The translations under genes and the position numbers were made by a program. DNA of 35,339 nucleotides, taken from positions 1-35,339 of the forward strand of contig JBCCHB010000164.1 of assembly GCA_039028975.1 (NCBI GenBank), given 5' to 3'. Positions 16,008 to 24,900 of the stretch are shown in pieces (the first letter of the stretch is position 1; every line of letters begins with the position of its first letter). The stretch is from JAHBNG01 sp039028975. Its GTDB lineage: Bacteria > Chloroflexota > Anaerolineae > Caldilineales > Caldilineaceae. A model generated the notes under the pieces. That model saw only the letters and a program-made list of their open reading frames with translations. It made no database searches and was not told the DNA's origin.

Positions 16008-16925
16008 GTGTGGCACTATCTAATTCAGCGGCTGCAGCATCTCTTTTGGGTTCTGCTAGCCGTTAGCCTATTGGTCTTTCTTCTGATCTATCTCTCGGGC
16101 GATCCGGCGACGCTGCTGGCACCGTTGGACGCCAGCCCGGAAGATGTGGCGCGCATTAAACAACTCTACGGGCTAGATCAGCCAATTCCAGTCCAATACG
16201 TACGCTTTCTGGGCAATGCATTGCAGGGGGATCTGGGTGAATCCTTTCGGTATAAGCAATCAGCGCTGGGACTTGTCCTAGAAAAGCTTCCTGCCACCCT
16301 GCAACTTGCGTTCTTTGCTCTGGGGTTGACCATTGTCATTGGTATTCCGCTGGGCATCTGGGCTGGAACCCATGCCCGTGGTCCGGTGGATTGGCTGCTC
16401 TCCGTCATTACCTTTGTGGGTATCAGCATCCCTTCGTTCTGGCTTGGTATCTTGTTGATTTTGGCCTTTTCGGACAAGTTACGCTGGCTTCCTTCGTCGG
16501 GTAGCGGCACGTGGCGTCACTTGCTAATGCCAGCCTTTACCCTAGCCCTCTACAGCATTGGTCTTGTCTCAAGGCTGATCCGCTCAACGCTTATTGATGT
16601 ACTTCAGCAGGATTATGTACGCACGGCACGTGCCAAGGGTCTTACCGAACGGTTGGTACTTTATCGCCACGCGCTGCGCAATACTATGATCCCGACAATT
16701 ACGGTGCTTGGCCTCCAACTAGGCGGTTTACTTGGCGGCTCTGTCGTTGTCGAATCGGTCTTTGCCTGGCCAGGTGTGGGCTGGCTGATGTTGCAGGGTA
16801 TCCAGACGAGGGACCTGCCATTGGTGCGTGCAGTGGTGTTGGTTGTGGGCATAGGTTTTGTACTCATCAACTTGGTTGTCGATCTGCTCTACAGCCTCCT
16901 CGACCCAAGGATCCGCTATGAGTAA
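16008..16925 (+). CDS. ABC transporter permease, DppB/OppB type
   Basis: 305-residue inner-membrane permease. The start is GTG at 16008 (VWHYLIQRL); no clear Shine-Dalgarno is visible and no better in-frame start lies upstream. The N-terminal part is typical of DppB: LIQRLQHLFWVLLAVSLLVFLLIYLSGDPA, then a periplasmic segment IKQLYGLDQPIPVQYVRFLG. Further membrane helices follow, and the EAA loop DYVRTARAKGLTERLVLYRHALRN contacts the ATPase. The protein ends LLDPRIRY, the usual DppB terminus. It follows the solute-binding gene by 88 bp and overlaps the next permease by 8 bases. A CATCACG-AATCACG direct repeat occurs at 15958-15971 in that gap. Confidence 0.94.
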   Translation: MWHYLIQRLQHLFWVLLAVSLLVFLLIYLSGDPATLLAPLDASPEDVARIKQLYGLDQPIPVQYVRFLGNALQGDLGESFRYKQSALGLVLEKLPATLQLAFFALGLTIVIGIPLGIWAGTHARGPVDWLLSVITFVGISIPSFWLGILLILAFSDKLRWLPSSGSGTWRHLLMPAFTLALYSIGLVSRLIRSTLIDVLQQDYVRTARAKGLTERLVLYRHALRNTMIPTITVLGLQLGGLLGGSVVVESVFAWPGVGWLMLQGIQTRDLPLVRAVVLVVGIGFVLINLVVDLLYSLLDPRIRYE

Positions 16926-17733
16926 GGGGACGCGCGCACAATTTTGGGTCGGTCTAGCCATTGTGGTGGTGATTGTTTTGACCGCTCTCTTTGCACCCCA
17001 ACTAAGTCCCCACGATTATACGGATCAGGCGCTGACGAAAGCTCTGTTACCACCGGTCTGGATGGAGCGGGGCAAATCAACCTATCTGCTGGGTACCGAC
17101 CGACTGGGTCGTGACCTGCTCTCCCGCTTGATCTATGGTGCACGTGTCTCTACTGCTGTCGGGCTATTATCGGTCCTGGTGGGGGGGACGATTGGCATTG
17201 TGGCCGGGTTGGTTGCCGGTTTTTGGGGCGGTTGGGTTGATCGTATAATCAGCCGTCTGATTGATATCCAACTATCATTCCCCCCTGTCTTCCTTGCCAT
17301 TGCGATCCTCGCTGCCATGGGGCAAAACCTCTTCAATATGATCTTGGTGCTTGGGTTGGTGACGTGGGTGCAATATGCCCGCGTGAGCCGTGGTGAGACG
17401 TTATCGTTGCGCAATCGAGAGTTTATCTTGGCAGCCCAAGCGGTCGGTGCAACGCGCAACCGGATTCTGCTGCGACACCTCTTCCCTTCTGTACTGCCGC
17501 CGCTAGCTGTGATTGCCACCGTCAATATGTCAAGCATGATTCTAGCCGAGGCCGCGCTCAGTTTTTTGGGCCTTGGCGTGCAGCCCCCCACGCCGGCCTG
17601 GGGCAGCATGGTGAGTGAAGCCCGTGCAATCCAGAGCATTGCGTGGTGGAATGCAGTCTTTCCCGGCATGGCGATTGCGCTCTTTGTTACTGGTGCAAAT
17701 TTGATGGGCGAGGGGTTGCGTAGACGGGGGTAG
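16918..17733 (+). CDS. ABC transporter permease, DppC/OppC type
   Basis: 271-residue partner permease. The frame opens earlier (16858), but that part overlaps the end of the previous gene. The ATG at 16918 sits across the upstream stop (8-base overlap), indicating translational coupling. The DppC features are all there: LFAPQLSPHDYTDQAL near the N terminus, GTDRLGRDLLSRLIYGARVS, a series of hydrophobic helices, the EAA loop EFILAAQAVGATRNRILLRH, and FLGLGVQPPTPAWGSMVSEA near the end. Heterodimer with the 16008 protein is expected. The operon continues to the amidohydrolase 95 bp on; the ATP-hydrolysing subunits must come from elsewhere. Confidence 0.94.
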   Translation: MSKGTRAQFWVGLAIVVVIVLTALFAPQLSPHDYTDQALTKALLPPVWMERGKSTYLLGTDRLGRDLLSRLIYGARVSTAVGLLSVLVGGTIGIVAGLVAGFWGGWVDRIISRLIDIQLSFPPVFLAIAILAAMGQNLFNMILVLGLVTWVQYARVSRGETLSLRNREFILAAQAVGATRNRILLRHLFPSVLPPLAVIATVNMSSMILAEAALSFLGLGVQPPTPAWGSMVSEARAIQSIAWWNAVFPGMAIALFVTGANLMGEGLRRRG

Positions 17734-17773
17734 GTGACAGGTGGCTACAAGCGTGCCGCTTCAGCACCCCAAC

Positions 17774-17801
17774 TTTCAACCTTCAACCTTCAATCTTCAA
17801 C
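17774..17801 (+). repeat. four tandem TTCAAC-type 7-mers
   Basis: Units TTTCAAC, CTTCAAC, CTTCAAT, CTTCAAC in the 95-bp gap between the DppC-type permease and the amidohydrolase genes. It is short enough to be slippage; no function is evident. Confidence 0.6.
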
Positions 17802-17828
17802 CTACCGATACCAAAAGGGAACCAATTC

Positions 17829-19109
17829 ATGCGAACCTTCTTTACAAACTGTCGAATGATCGATGGAACTGGCCAACCGGCAGTAGAAGCAGCAACTGTG
17901 GTGGTGAATGGAAGCACCATCGAATGGTGTGGGGCAGCGGATGAGGGCAATGTCCCAACCCCCGAGCCAACCGATCAGATTGTTGACCTGGCTGGCAAGA
18001 CGATCATGCCGGGTCTCTTCAATACCCATGTTCATTTGGCGCTACGTCTACCCTTTCCCGAACGACGCATCGATCAATTTGATCGTGGCTATCGGGTTAT
18101 GCTGGTCTATCGTCGCGCATTGGAGGCGATTTACAGCGGCACAACGAGTATCCGTGCGGTGGGGGAAGCGCACTTTGCCGATATCGACGTGCGCAATGCC
18201 ATCAACAAGGGTATCTTGCCTGGGCCACGACTGCAATCAGCCGGACACGCGCTCATCTCCACTGGTGGCCATGGACACAACTCAATGGGCTGTCTGGAAG
18301 TTGATGGTGTTGAGGGCTTTCGGCGAGCGGCACGGGAACAGTTGCGTGCGGGTGCTGATCTGGTCAAGATCTGCCTAACGGGTGGGATAGGCACACCGGG
18401 CGAGAAACCCGCCGATAAGCAGATGGCCGATGACGAGGTACGCGCGGTAGTGGAAGTGGCACAGAGCGCCAACAAACTTGTTGCGTCCCATACCGGCGGC
18501 ATAGGCCCCATGAAAGATTGCGTGCGGCTGGGGATTGGGTCGATTGAGCATGGCTACCACTTTGACGACGAGGCGGCAGCCATGATGGCCAAGGCTGGGA
18601 CCTATTTGACCCCAACGCTCTGTGTGACCCAAGAGCTGGATTATATGCGACGCCATGGTGTCCAAGAGTGGATGTTGAGAAAGGCCAATGCTGCCGCAGC
18701 CATTCATCGGGAATCGATTCAGCGGGCGGTCGCTGCTGGGGTAACGCTCTGCACTGGCACCGACTTGCTGCCCAGTGATCCGGTTGATAGCACGGTAGCC
18801 ACGATTCGCGAAGTTGAATTATTGACAGAGATGGGGTTGAGTGCGCTCGATGCCATCAAGGCAGCCACCCATAATTCGGCCAAGCTATGCGGTGTTCCCG
18901 GCGAGACGGGTACGATCAGCGCTGGTAAGGAAGCCGATTTGCTCGTGATCGATGGGTGCCCTGACCAAACGATTAAAGAGCTGCGCAACATTCAATTGGT
19001 GATGCGGGGTGGGGCAGTTTTCCGCAATGAACTGGCGAATCTGGCTGCACCGGGCTTGGCCCTGCCTGGCGTGACATTGGCTGAGGGAACGTTTGCTGAG
19101 GTCTATTAG
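17829..19109 (+). CDS. metal-dependent amidohydrolase (imidazolonepropionase/prolidase-like)
   Basis: 426-residue cytoplasmic hydrolase of the amidohydrolase superfamily; likely cleaves an amide, lactam or cyclic C-N bond. The ATG has AAGGGA about 8 bases upstream. The superfamily ligands are visible: HxH in FNTHVHLAL, the bridging Lys in DLVKICLTGG, a His in VASHTGG, a second His in IEHGYH, and the Asp in CTGTDLLPSDP. The N-terminal strand TVVVNGSTIEWCG with AGKTIMPGLFNTHVH, and the C-terminal GTISAGKEADLLVIDG, form the composite beta-sandwich that caps the barrel. HGHNSMGC in the insert before Lys is typical of the group containing many prolidase-like and carbaryl-type enzymes. It is last in the ABC operon and probably acts on the imported substrate. 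Confidence 0.93.
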   Translation: MRTFFTNCRMIDGTGQPAVEAATVVVNGSTIEWCGAADEGNVPTPEPTDQIVDLAGKTIMPGLFNTHVHLALRLPFPERRIDQFDRGYRVMLVYRRALEAIYSGTTSIRAVGEAHFADIDVRNAINKGILPGPRLQSAGHALISTGGHGHNSMGCLEVDGVEGFRRAAREQLRAGADLVKICLTGGIGTPGEKPADKQMADDEVRAVVEVAQSANKLVASHTGGIGPMKDCVRLGIGSIEHGYHFDDEAAAMMAKAGTYLTPTLCVTQELDYMRRHGVQEWMLRKANAAAAIHRESIQRAVAAGVTLCTGTDLLPSDPVDSTVATIREVELLTEMGLSALDAIKAATHNSAKLCGVPGETGTISAGKEADLLVIDGCPDQTIKELRNIQLVMRGGAVFRNELANLAAPGLALPGVTLAEGTFAEVY

Positions 19110-19177
19110 CCGATCATTTTCGTCCCGTGGTGCATCCGATCCAGGGGTTGAACGTGTGGTCAGTCCATTCTATCTTG

Positions 19178-19771
19178 CTATATTCCGCCATTGGCCCCCT
19201 CCTTAACCTCGACTACAGAAAAATCAATCACCCAGACCCACGGGTCAGAGTCCCAGCTATAGCCACGTTTGGCGTTGATTTTGTCCCACACCCAAGCAAA
19301 CTCGCCATGCCCTCCAGTTGCCGGAATACCCTCTTTGCGCACATCCATGAAATGATTGATGATTTCCTGCACCCGCTCTACTCGGACGTCCTCCACCTTT
19401 AACCTGATGCGGCTGGCCCATTTTGGCATCAATAGCGAAGAACGTTTCTTGATTCCATGTTCCCCAGCCGCCCAACCATCTGGTACTGTCGCTTCATACT
19501 GCACAACCCTGGCCTTATCTTCGTAATCAAAATGTGTGGCGTCATCCCGTTTACACCACTCTGCGGGCGAAATCCACGCATTCTCTTTGACCCAAAGAAG
19601 GTCGCCAGCCTCTCCATAGGGACAGGTGATCATACCATCATTGTTGGTGCATGGAAATCCATGATTAAACATCTCGGGTTGAGGCTTGATGACCCGACGC
19701 GTCTGCGTTTTCTTCCCATCCAAGATGACACGAACCATATCGCCACTAAAGATTATCGGTCTCTCTTTCAC
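19178..19771 (-). CDS. phage-type protein, ASCH-like
   Basis: 197 residues from a GTG start with GGGAG 6 bases upstream. The N terminus ERPIIFSGDMVRVILDGKKTQTRRVIKPQP is characteristic of a phage/prophage protein family whose members carry an ASCH-like fold (a putative RNA-binding fold). Residues GDLLWVKENAW and the C-terminal DPWVWVIDFSVVE complete the pattern. Its biological role is not established. The start overlaps the stop of the gene upstream by four bases (GTGA), so the two form a small operon. It lies convergent to the amidohydrolase. No integrase or structural phage gene is nearby, so I read it as an isolated accessory gene. Confidence 0.85.
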   Translation of the reverse strand: MKERPIIFSGDMVRVILDGKKTQTRRVIKPQPEMFNHGFPCTNNDGMITCPYGEAGDLLWVKENAWISPAEWCKRDDATHFDYEDKARVVQYEATVPDGWAAGEHGIKKRSSLLMPKWASRIRLKVEDVRVERVQEIINHFMDVRKEGIPATGGHGEFAWVWDKINAKRGYSWDSDPWVWVIDFSVVEVKEGANGGI

Positions 19772-19983
19772 CTCTGACTCCCACGCTCCTTCAAGACCTC
19801 AAACAGCTCTGGTAAATTCTTCTCCACATACTGCACGCCAACGGTGATGGCGAAGCCCAGATTCTCTTCACTTTCCATCTGCTCATCAGAGGAAGCAATG
19901 CAACGGGTTTGCTGGCAGCCTTCGGGCGTTTTTCGGACGCTTTGACGGACATTCAATGGACGTTGTCCAGGTTGTAGTTCCAT
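19768..19983 (-). CDS. small hypothetical protein coupled to the phage-type gene
   Basis: 71 residues if started at the ATG at 19983, which has GGAG 6 bases upstream. The frame continues upstream, but that part overlaps the nuclease remnant in a different frame. No family recognised. The protein is hydrophilic with ARG/GLN/GLU-rich segments (SSDEQMESEENLGFAITVGVQYVE) and a C-terminal helix LPELFEVLKERGSQR. The four-base overlap with the following gene suggests co-expression and a shared origin. Confidence 0.6.
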   Translation of the reverse strand: MELQPGQRPLNVRQSVRKTPEGCQQTRCIASSDEQMESEENLGFAITVGVQYVEKNLPELFEVLKERGSQR

Positions 19984-20063
19984 GAGTGTCTCCATTGTGT
20001 GGGTGACTTCGTATACGGAATATCGCCCGCTCACCCACTCACCCCTCGCCCTGCCATCTCCAT

Positions 20064-20210
20064 CATCTTCCACCCATCCACTGTCTCATGCTCACCGCTA
20101 AAGTTGATGTCGTTCAGCACCTTAGGCCGCGGGTCTGCGCTGTATCTGTCAGCGTAGCCGCGGTCTTTTATTTGCTGCAATGCCTTGCCAGCACTCTTGT
20201 CGAGCTTGAA
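20064..20210 (-). pseudogene. remnant of AAA-ATPase-like/PDDEXK nuclease gene (C-terminal tail)
   Basis: One minus-strand frame reads FKLDKSAGKALQQIKDRGYA, then a stretch ending NDINFSGEHETVDGWKM. This is the end of the PD-(D/E)XK nuclease domain (PDDEXK_9, formerly DUF1703) that follows an AAA-ATPase-like domain in a large bacterial family; FKLDK is the expected nuclease strand. Upstream of FKLDK the similarity stops abruptly and no start codon or rest of the gene is present. Only about 50 codons remain. It is a decayed remnant beside the phage-type genes. Confidence 0.65.
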
Positions 20211-20365
20211 TCTGCTTAATCTCCTGATAACTCGATATCTCTCAGGGTTTGTTAGACAAAAAGTGAACCATTTACGTGATTTTGTGGGTTGATTTTACCT
20301 ATTCTACCCTTTATTGTAAACTCAAGTGTATTGATTTCATACAAGCAATACATGGAGAGCGTATT

Positions 20366-21280
20366 TTGAAGACCTTCCATTTTAAAACAATTGCCGAAGC
20401 CCATCAATTTTATGGGCTACCCGCCCCCGAGCATCCATTGTTGAGCGTCATTTCGGATGATGCTTCGAGAGAGGGCTTCCGAAAACCGATTGAGGATGAG
20501 CCATATATTGTTACTCAGGACTTTTATCGGATTGGTTTGAAAAAGGTCATCTCAGGCGCAATGCGCTATGGTCGAACAAAATATGATTTCACCAATGGAA
20601 CCATGCTCTTTGCCGCACCAAGACACCAGATAGAGATTGATAATGTCGTCATCAATGCAAAGTTTTATTCGATTCTCTTTCATGAGGATTTTCTCAAGGA
20701 TCACGATATTCGAAATCGAATCAAAAAGTATGGCTTCTTTACCTATGCGGGAAATGAGGCGTTGCATCTTTCGCCCAGGGAAGAACGGGTGATTGAATCG
20801 ATCATCAAGAATATTGGAACAGAATATCAGAACAATGCTGATGAATTTAGTAGAGAGATTATCCTCTCCCAAATTGACACACTGCTCAGATACGCTAATC
20901 GATTCTACAAGCGGCAATTCATACACAGGCAGGAGATGTCTGGGGCAGTTCTTGCCCAATTTGAACATGCAATGACTCAATATTTTGAGGCAGATCAATT
21001 TAAGGTGCAAGGGACGCCACGTGTGGACACAATCGCTCGGGAATTAGGTCTCTCACCTCGCTATTTGAGTGACTCGCTAAAGGCGGAAACGGGGAAGACA
21101 GCGATCGAACATATCCATCTGTATCTGATTGACGAAGCCAAGAATCTTTTACTCGAGCCAGGAAGTAAGATTTCTGAAACAGCATACACGCTAGGGTTTG
21201 ACAGCCCAAAGTATTTTTCACGCCTATTCAAAAAAAAAGTTGGGGTGTCACCAACTGTCTATCAAGCTCAAATGAGCTAG
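20366..21280 (+). CDS. AraC-family transcriptional regulator
   Basis: 304-residue regulator when started at TTG 20366, which has GGAGAG 6 bases upstream and gives a family-like N terminus (LKTFHFKTIAEAHQFYGLPAPEHPLLS). An ATG-free upstream extension to 20276 looks non-coding. The N-terminal half is a cupin-like sensing domain with YIVTQDFYRIGLKK and FTNGTMLFAAP. The C-terminal 100 residues hold two helix-turn-helix units: VDTIARELGLSPRYLSDSLK and ISETAYTLGFDSPKYFSRLF, then KKVGVSPTVYQ. This is the standard AraC/XylS DNA-binding domain. The effector is unknown. The stop codon lies inside the start of a large palindromic repeat. The next gene, SRPBCC, may be its target. Confidence 0.94.
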   Translation: MKTFHFKTIAEAHQFYGLPAPEHPLLSVISDDASREGFRKPIEDEPYIVTQDFYRIGLKKVISGAMRYGRTKYDFTNGTMLFAAPRHQIEIDNVVINAKFYSILFHEDFLKDHDIRNRIKKYGFFTYAGNEALHLSPREERVIESIIKNIGTEYQNNADEFSREIILSQIDTLLRYANRFYKRQFIHRQEMSGAVLAQFEHAMTQYFEADQFKVQGTPRVDTIARELGLSPRYLSDSLKAETGKTAIEHIHLYLIDEAKNLLLEPGSKISETAYTLGFDSPKYFSRLFKKKVGVSPTVYQAQMS

Positions 21281-21390
21281 TACAGAGGGGCCTAAAAGAA
21301 ACCAGGGGTTTAACACCGAGTTTCAGAGTGACTCCAAGGCTAAACCCCCGGTTTCTAACTCTCGGTCTATTTGAGCCTCCTTGTACTAGC
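21276..21390. repeat. 115-bp palindromic intergenic repeat (hairpin/MITE-like)
   Basis: Terminal arms GCTAGTACA (21276-21284) and TGTACTAGC (21382-21390) are perfectly complementary, continuing imperfectly with AGGGGCC versus AGCCTCC. Inner arms GAAACCAGGGGTTTA (21298-21312) and TAAACCCCCGGTTTC (21341-21355) match at 14 of 15 positions. The full element could fold into one long stem. It overlaps the stop codon of the AraC gene and fills the gap to the SRPBCC gene. It resembles palindromic intergenic repeats and may also terminate transcription. Confidence 0.75.
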
Positions 21391-21458
21391 TAATTAACCC
21401 CTACATCTACCTAACATCTATCGATGCACAATACCGATGCACAATTAGGAAAATCATA

Positions 21459-21917
21459 ATGGAAAATAAACAGTTCAAGAATGAAGATGGCAATTGGGCA
21501 GTTCACACGGAGATCGAAATCGATGCGTCACCACAAAAGGTATGGCAAGTGCTGACAGACTTTGAAAAAATCGGTGAATGGAGTCCTGCATTAAGGGGAT
21601 TACGCGGTGAGTTAAAAGATGGTGCCAAAGTAGAATGTGACTATTTTTGGAGCGGTAAGGTCAACAAGCTTACACACACGCTCATTGTTGAAGATGGGGT
21701 CATGTTTGGCTGGTCGGACCCGGTTATCCCGCTGACAAAGGATTACCATGTCTACAAAGTGTCACCCATTGGTGATGGGCAGCGTACACTCTTTGCCCAA
21801 ACCGACCGGATAACAGGGTTGCTCAGCCCCATAATTGCTAAATCATTTACCGCGCAGATGTTAGAGACATATACAGAGTTCAACCAATGCCTGAAAGAGC
21901 GCGTTGAAAGCACATAG
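21459..21917 (+). CDS. SRPBCC-family (START/Bet v1-like) protein
   Basis: 152 residues, ATG with AGGA 8 bases upstream. It has the SRPBCC layout: TEIEIDASPQKVWQVLTDFEKIGEWSP at the N terminus, strands around GAKVECDYFW and VEDGVMFGWSD, and a long C-terminal helix IIAKSFTAQMLETYTEFNQCLKERV. These proteins bind hydrophobic ligands in a deep cavity and include polyketide cyclases/dehydrases, but no catalytic residues can be assigned, so substrate and reaction are unknown. It follows the AraC regulator on the same strand across the palindromic repeat, and may be controlled by it. Convergent with the BTAD regulator, with an 80-bp gap and no clear terminator. Confidence 0.9.
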   Translation: MENKQFKNEDGNWAVHTEIEIDASPQKVWQVLTDFEKIGEWSPALRGLRGELKDGAKVECDYFWSGKVNKLTHTLIVEDGVMFGWSDPVIPLTKDYHVYKVSPIGDGQRTLFAQTDRITGLLSPIIAKSFTAQMLETYTEFNQCLKERVEST

Positions 21918-21997
21918 ATATTCGGTGTCGCCACTAGCCGACTCTATGAATGCGCCACTGCAACAGAGCAGACATAATCGTTTTACCTGTGCCTATA

Positions 21998-24900
21998 CTA
22001 CCGTTGTGCGTCTTTAAACAATTCCACGATGGTTGCATTTGATGGGACGTTGGCTAAAAAGGAGTGACGTATCTCTGGATCTTGAATCTGAGCGGCTTGG
22101 TTCTGGAGATGTGTGTAGGCATCGGTTAATAAATTCTTAGCTCGGCCATCTTCAATTGTAAGCAAAACCCGAATACAGATTAGATAGACGTATTGATAAT
22201 CTGGAACGCTTGATTGGTTTAGATGACTCTGAGGCAGTAATGCCAGGATACTTTTAACGTGGGCAACTGCCTGTGCTTGCTCTCCATGATCCAAATCTAT
22301 CTCTGCAAACCCCGCCAGCGCGCTCATCTTGTAGGCTGTGTCATTGGCGTCTGACGCTATCGTTTGAAGTTTTGTCAATGCTTCTCTGGCTTCATCCCAT
22401 AGTGCGTTTCGGCTGTATATCGTGCCTAAGACAAAGTACATTTTGCAGAGATCATGGATGTCGGTGTTTGCAGATTCCTTTTCTGTTAACGCTTGCCGTA
22501 TTTGATTTAGGGCATTGTCGTATTGCCTGGCTTGTAGGTGAAGAACCGCTTGGATATATGCAATGGCAAAGCGTCCTGTAGACGAATCAATTTCAGTGAC
22601 AATTTTGTTGATTTTGGCGATGCTGTGGCGCACATCACCTAGCTGACCAGCTAAGATCTGCGCGTCCATGAGTGCCTGCCTGATCGCAATCTCATTGTGC
22701 ATGAGTTTGCGTTTGTTCGCCAGATCACTTGCTCGTGTCAAGTATTCAACCGCTCGATCCAGATGGCGCTCTCTATAGGCCCAAACCCCCAAATGATATA
22801 AGTTATTCGCCTCATAATTCAGCTCCTGGGTCTGGTGGGATAATTCGAGTGCTTTCAGTAAGGATAAACGCCCTGAACGATAATTGCTTGTATACGCTTC
22901 TCCAGAGCCGATTAACCCCCAGCACTGTGCTTCACGGACTTGATCTTCAAGCCGACGAAAGGTATCACATAATTCATGAAGTGAGACGGCTGGTAGCTCC
23001 TGATTCCCACTACGAGTTGCAATTTCGTGAAGTATAAGATAAGCAATGGCGCAATGCCAAGCATTGCTCTGCTCATCAAATAAATCTAGCGCCTGGTAGA
23101 TTAGTTCTCTGGCCTGCTCCAACCGAGCCTGAGGAAGTAAGAGATAGCCTCGTGCAATCAACAACTTTCCGTGGAGTGAATCATGCCCCTCCTCTTTAAA
23201 CACATGAGATAGACCATTCAGCGCCTGAGTAAATAATCCTTCGCCACGCTGGAAGGTACCTCTGTAAAAGTGATAGAACCTCATTCCTTCAGATAGCTGT
23301 TCAATGATCTCTGCCTGTTCATGACTCAATGCCCACTGCCAAGCCTGATCCAGATTGGACTGCTCTAAATCCATATCGTGAAGCAAATTGTTATCTGCAC
23401 AGCCCATGGAATCAGTTGGAGCCTGAGCGAGCCACTGACCAAAGTAGCAGGCATGGTCACGCTGCACGGCTGAATCTAGCACTTCATTAGCCATACGCTT
23501 CTCAGCCAGATATTGACGTACTAACTCATGCATTTGGTAACGTTTGTCATTTATCTGCCAAAGCCAGGAACTGCCCATCAAGGCACTTACCTGAATAAGC
23601 GTTGCTTTCCCTACCTGTTGAACTGCCGCATAAGAGAAGCTACCCTGAAAAAAAGAGAGACGCAGCAAGATCTCTTGGTCATCACCGCTGAGCAACTGCC
23701 AGGAGGTATCAAAGACCACTTGCATGCTTTGATGCCGCAAGGGCGTATTGCGTTGTTGGCTTTGCAGAAGCTCATTCCCACTCTCCAGCTCTGCCACAAT
23801 TGTGCTGCAGTCGAAGAGGCTTATCCAGCTAGCCGCCATCTCAATCGCCAAGGGGATCCCATCAATTAGCTGGCAGATACGCGTTACCTGTTCCAGTGTC
23901 TTCCTGTCGCTCTCGGAGAGTGTCTTGATTGCTGAGTCAGACACAGCGCTGAGAAAGTAGCGGTCAACCAGTTGAGCCTGTTGAATAAAGAGCCGTTCAG
24001 CTGCTGGTATGATTTCTAACTTAGAAATGCTACTGTCAGAGTAGTTTGGTAACGAACAAGGTAGCCCGTTGAGAAAGAGCGATTGCTCACCATAGAGCGC
24101 AAGCTGAACTCTGGATGTTACGAGTAACGTCACCCCAGATGCAGATGTCAGTAGCTCGGATAGGGTGTTTACACCGTCTACTAAATGCTCGATGTTATCT
24201 AGCAGCAAGAGTACTTTGCGCCGATTTAGGGTACGCGCCAGTTGATCCATAGGCCGGGCTTGATTGCTCAGTGGAATGTCTAGAACGTCAAGAATCGCTT
24301 GGATGATGCTCTCACCCATGGGGATCCCCTTGCCATCGTTTTCTTCCTCACTAGAGGCTTCCGCCATAGTCGGCTTAATGCCAACTAACTCGACAAAGTA
24401 AACACCGTCTGCATAGAATCCGTTGTCGGTCGATTCTTGCCACAGTTGACGCGCCGCTTCTTGAGCCAGCCGTGTCTTGCCAATGCCGCCAGGTCCAACA
24501 ATGGTCAGCAAGCGACAGCTATCGTGGGCTAATCTTTGGTGAATAAATGCCAACTCGTCCTCACGTCCGATGAGCGGCGTTATGGGCACAGGGATATTTG
24601 TTGGTGGATCAAAGCCGCTACTGGAAGCAACGACTGTTGAGTACCCATAAGCAGATTCAGCTGTGGAAAACTGCCTCTGTTCTGGGGGTGGCTCAGTTTG
24701 TCTATGATCTCCTTCTACATCCATTATGCCTTGTGCCTGATTCGATCGGGTTTGCCTCTGCCCTTCTCTTTTTTCTTCTCCTTCTATGGCTGTTGAGGTG
24801 GAAGACACAACGTCAATTTCAGCAGCTCGAATCTGTGAATAAAGTGTCGTCAACTCTGGGCTGGGCTCTAGACCAAACTCTTCGCGCAGAATGACTTGAC

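Noticed and set aside
17774..17801. Possible CRISPR-like tandem repeat
   Set aside because: Four 7-mers without spacers; a simple tandem repeat, not an array.
20276..20365. Upstream extension of the AraC gene
   Set aside because: The family N terminus begins at the TTG at 20366, which has a good ribosome site. The extension has Cys/Tyr-rich composition with no support.
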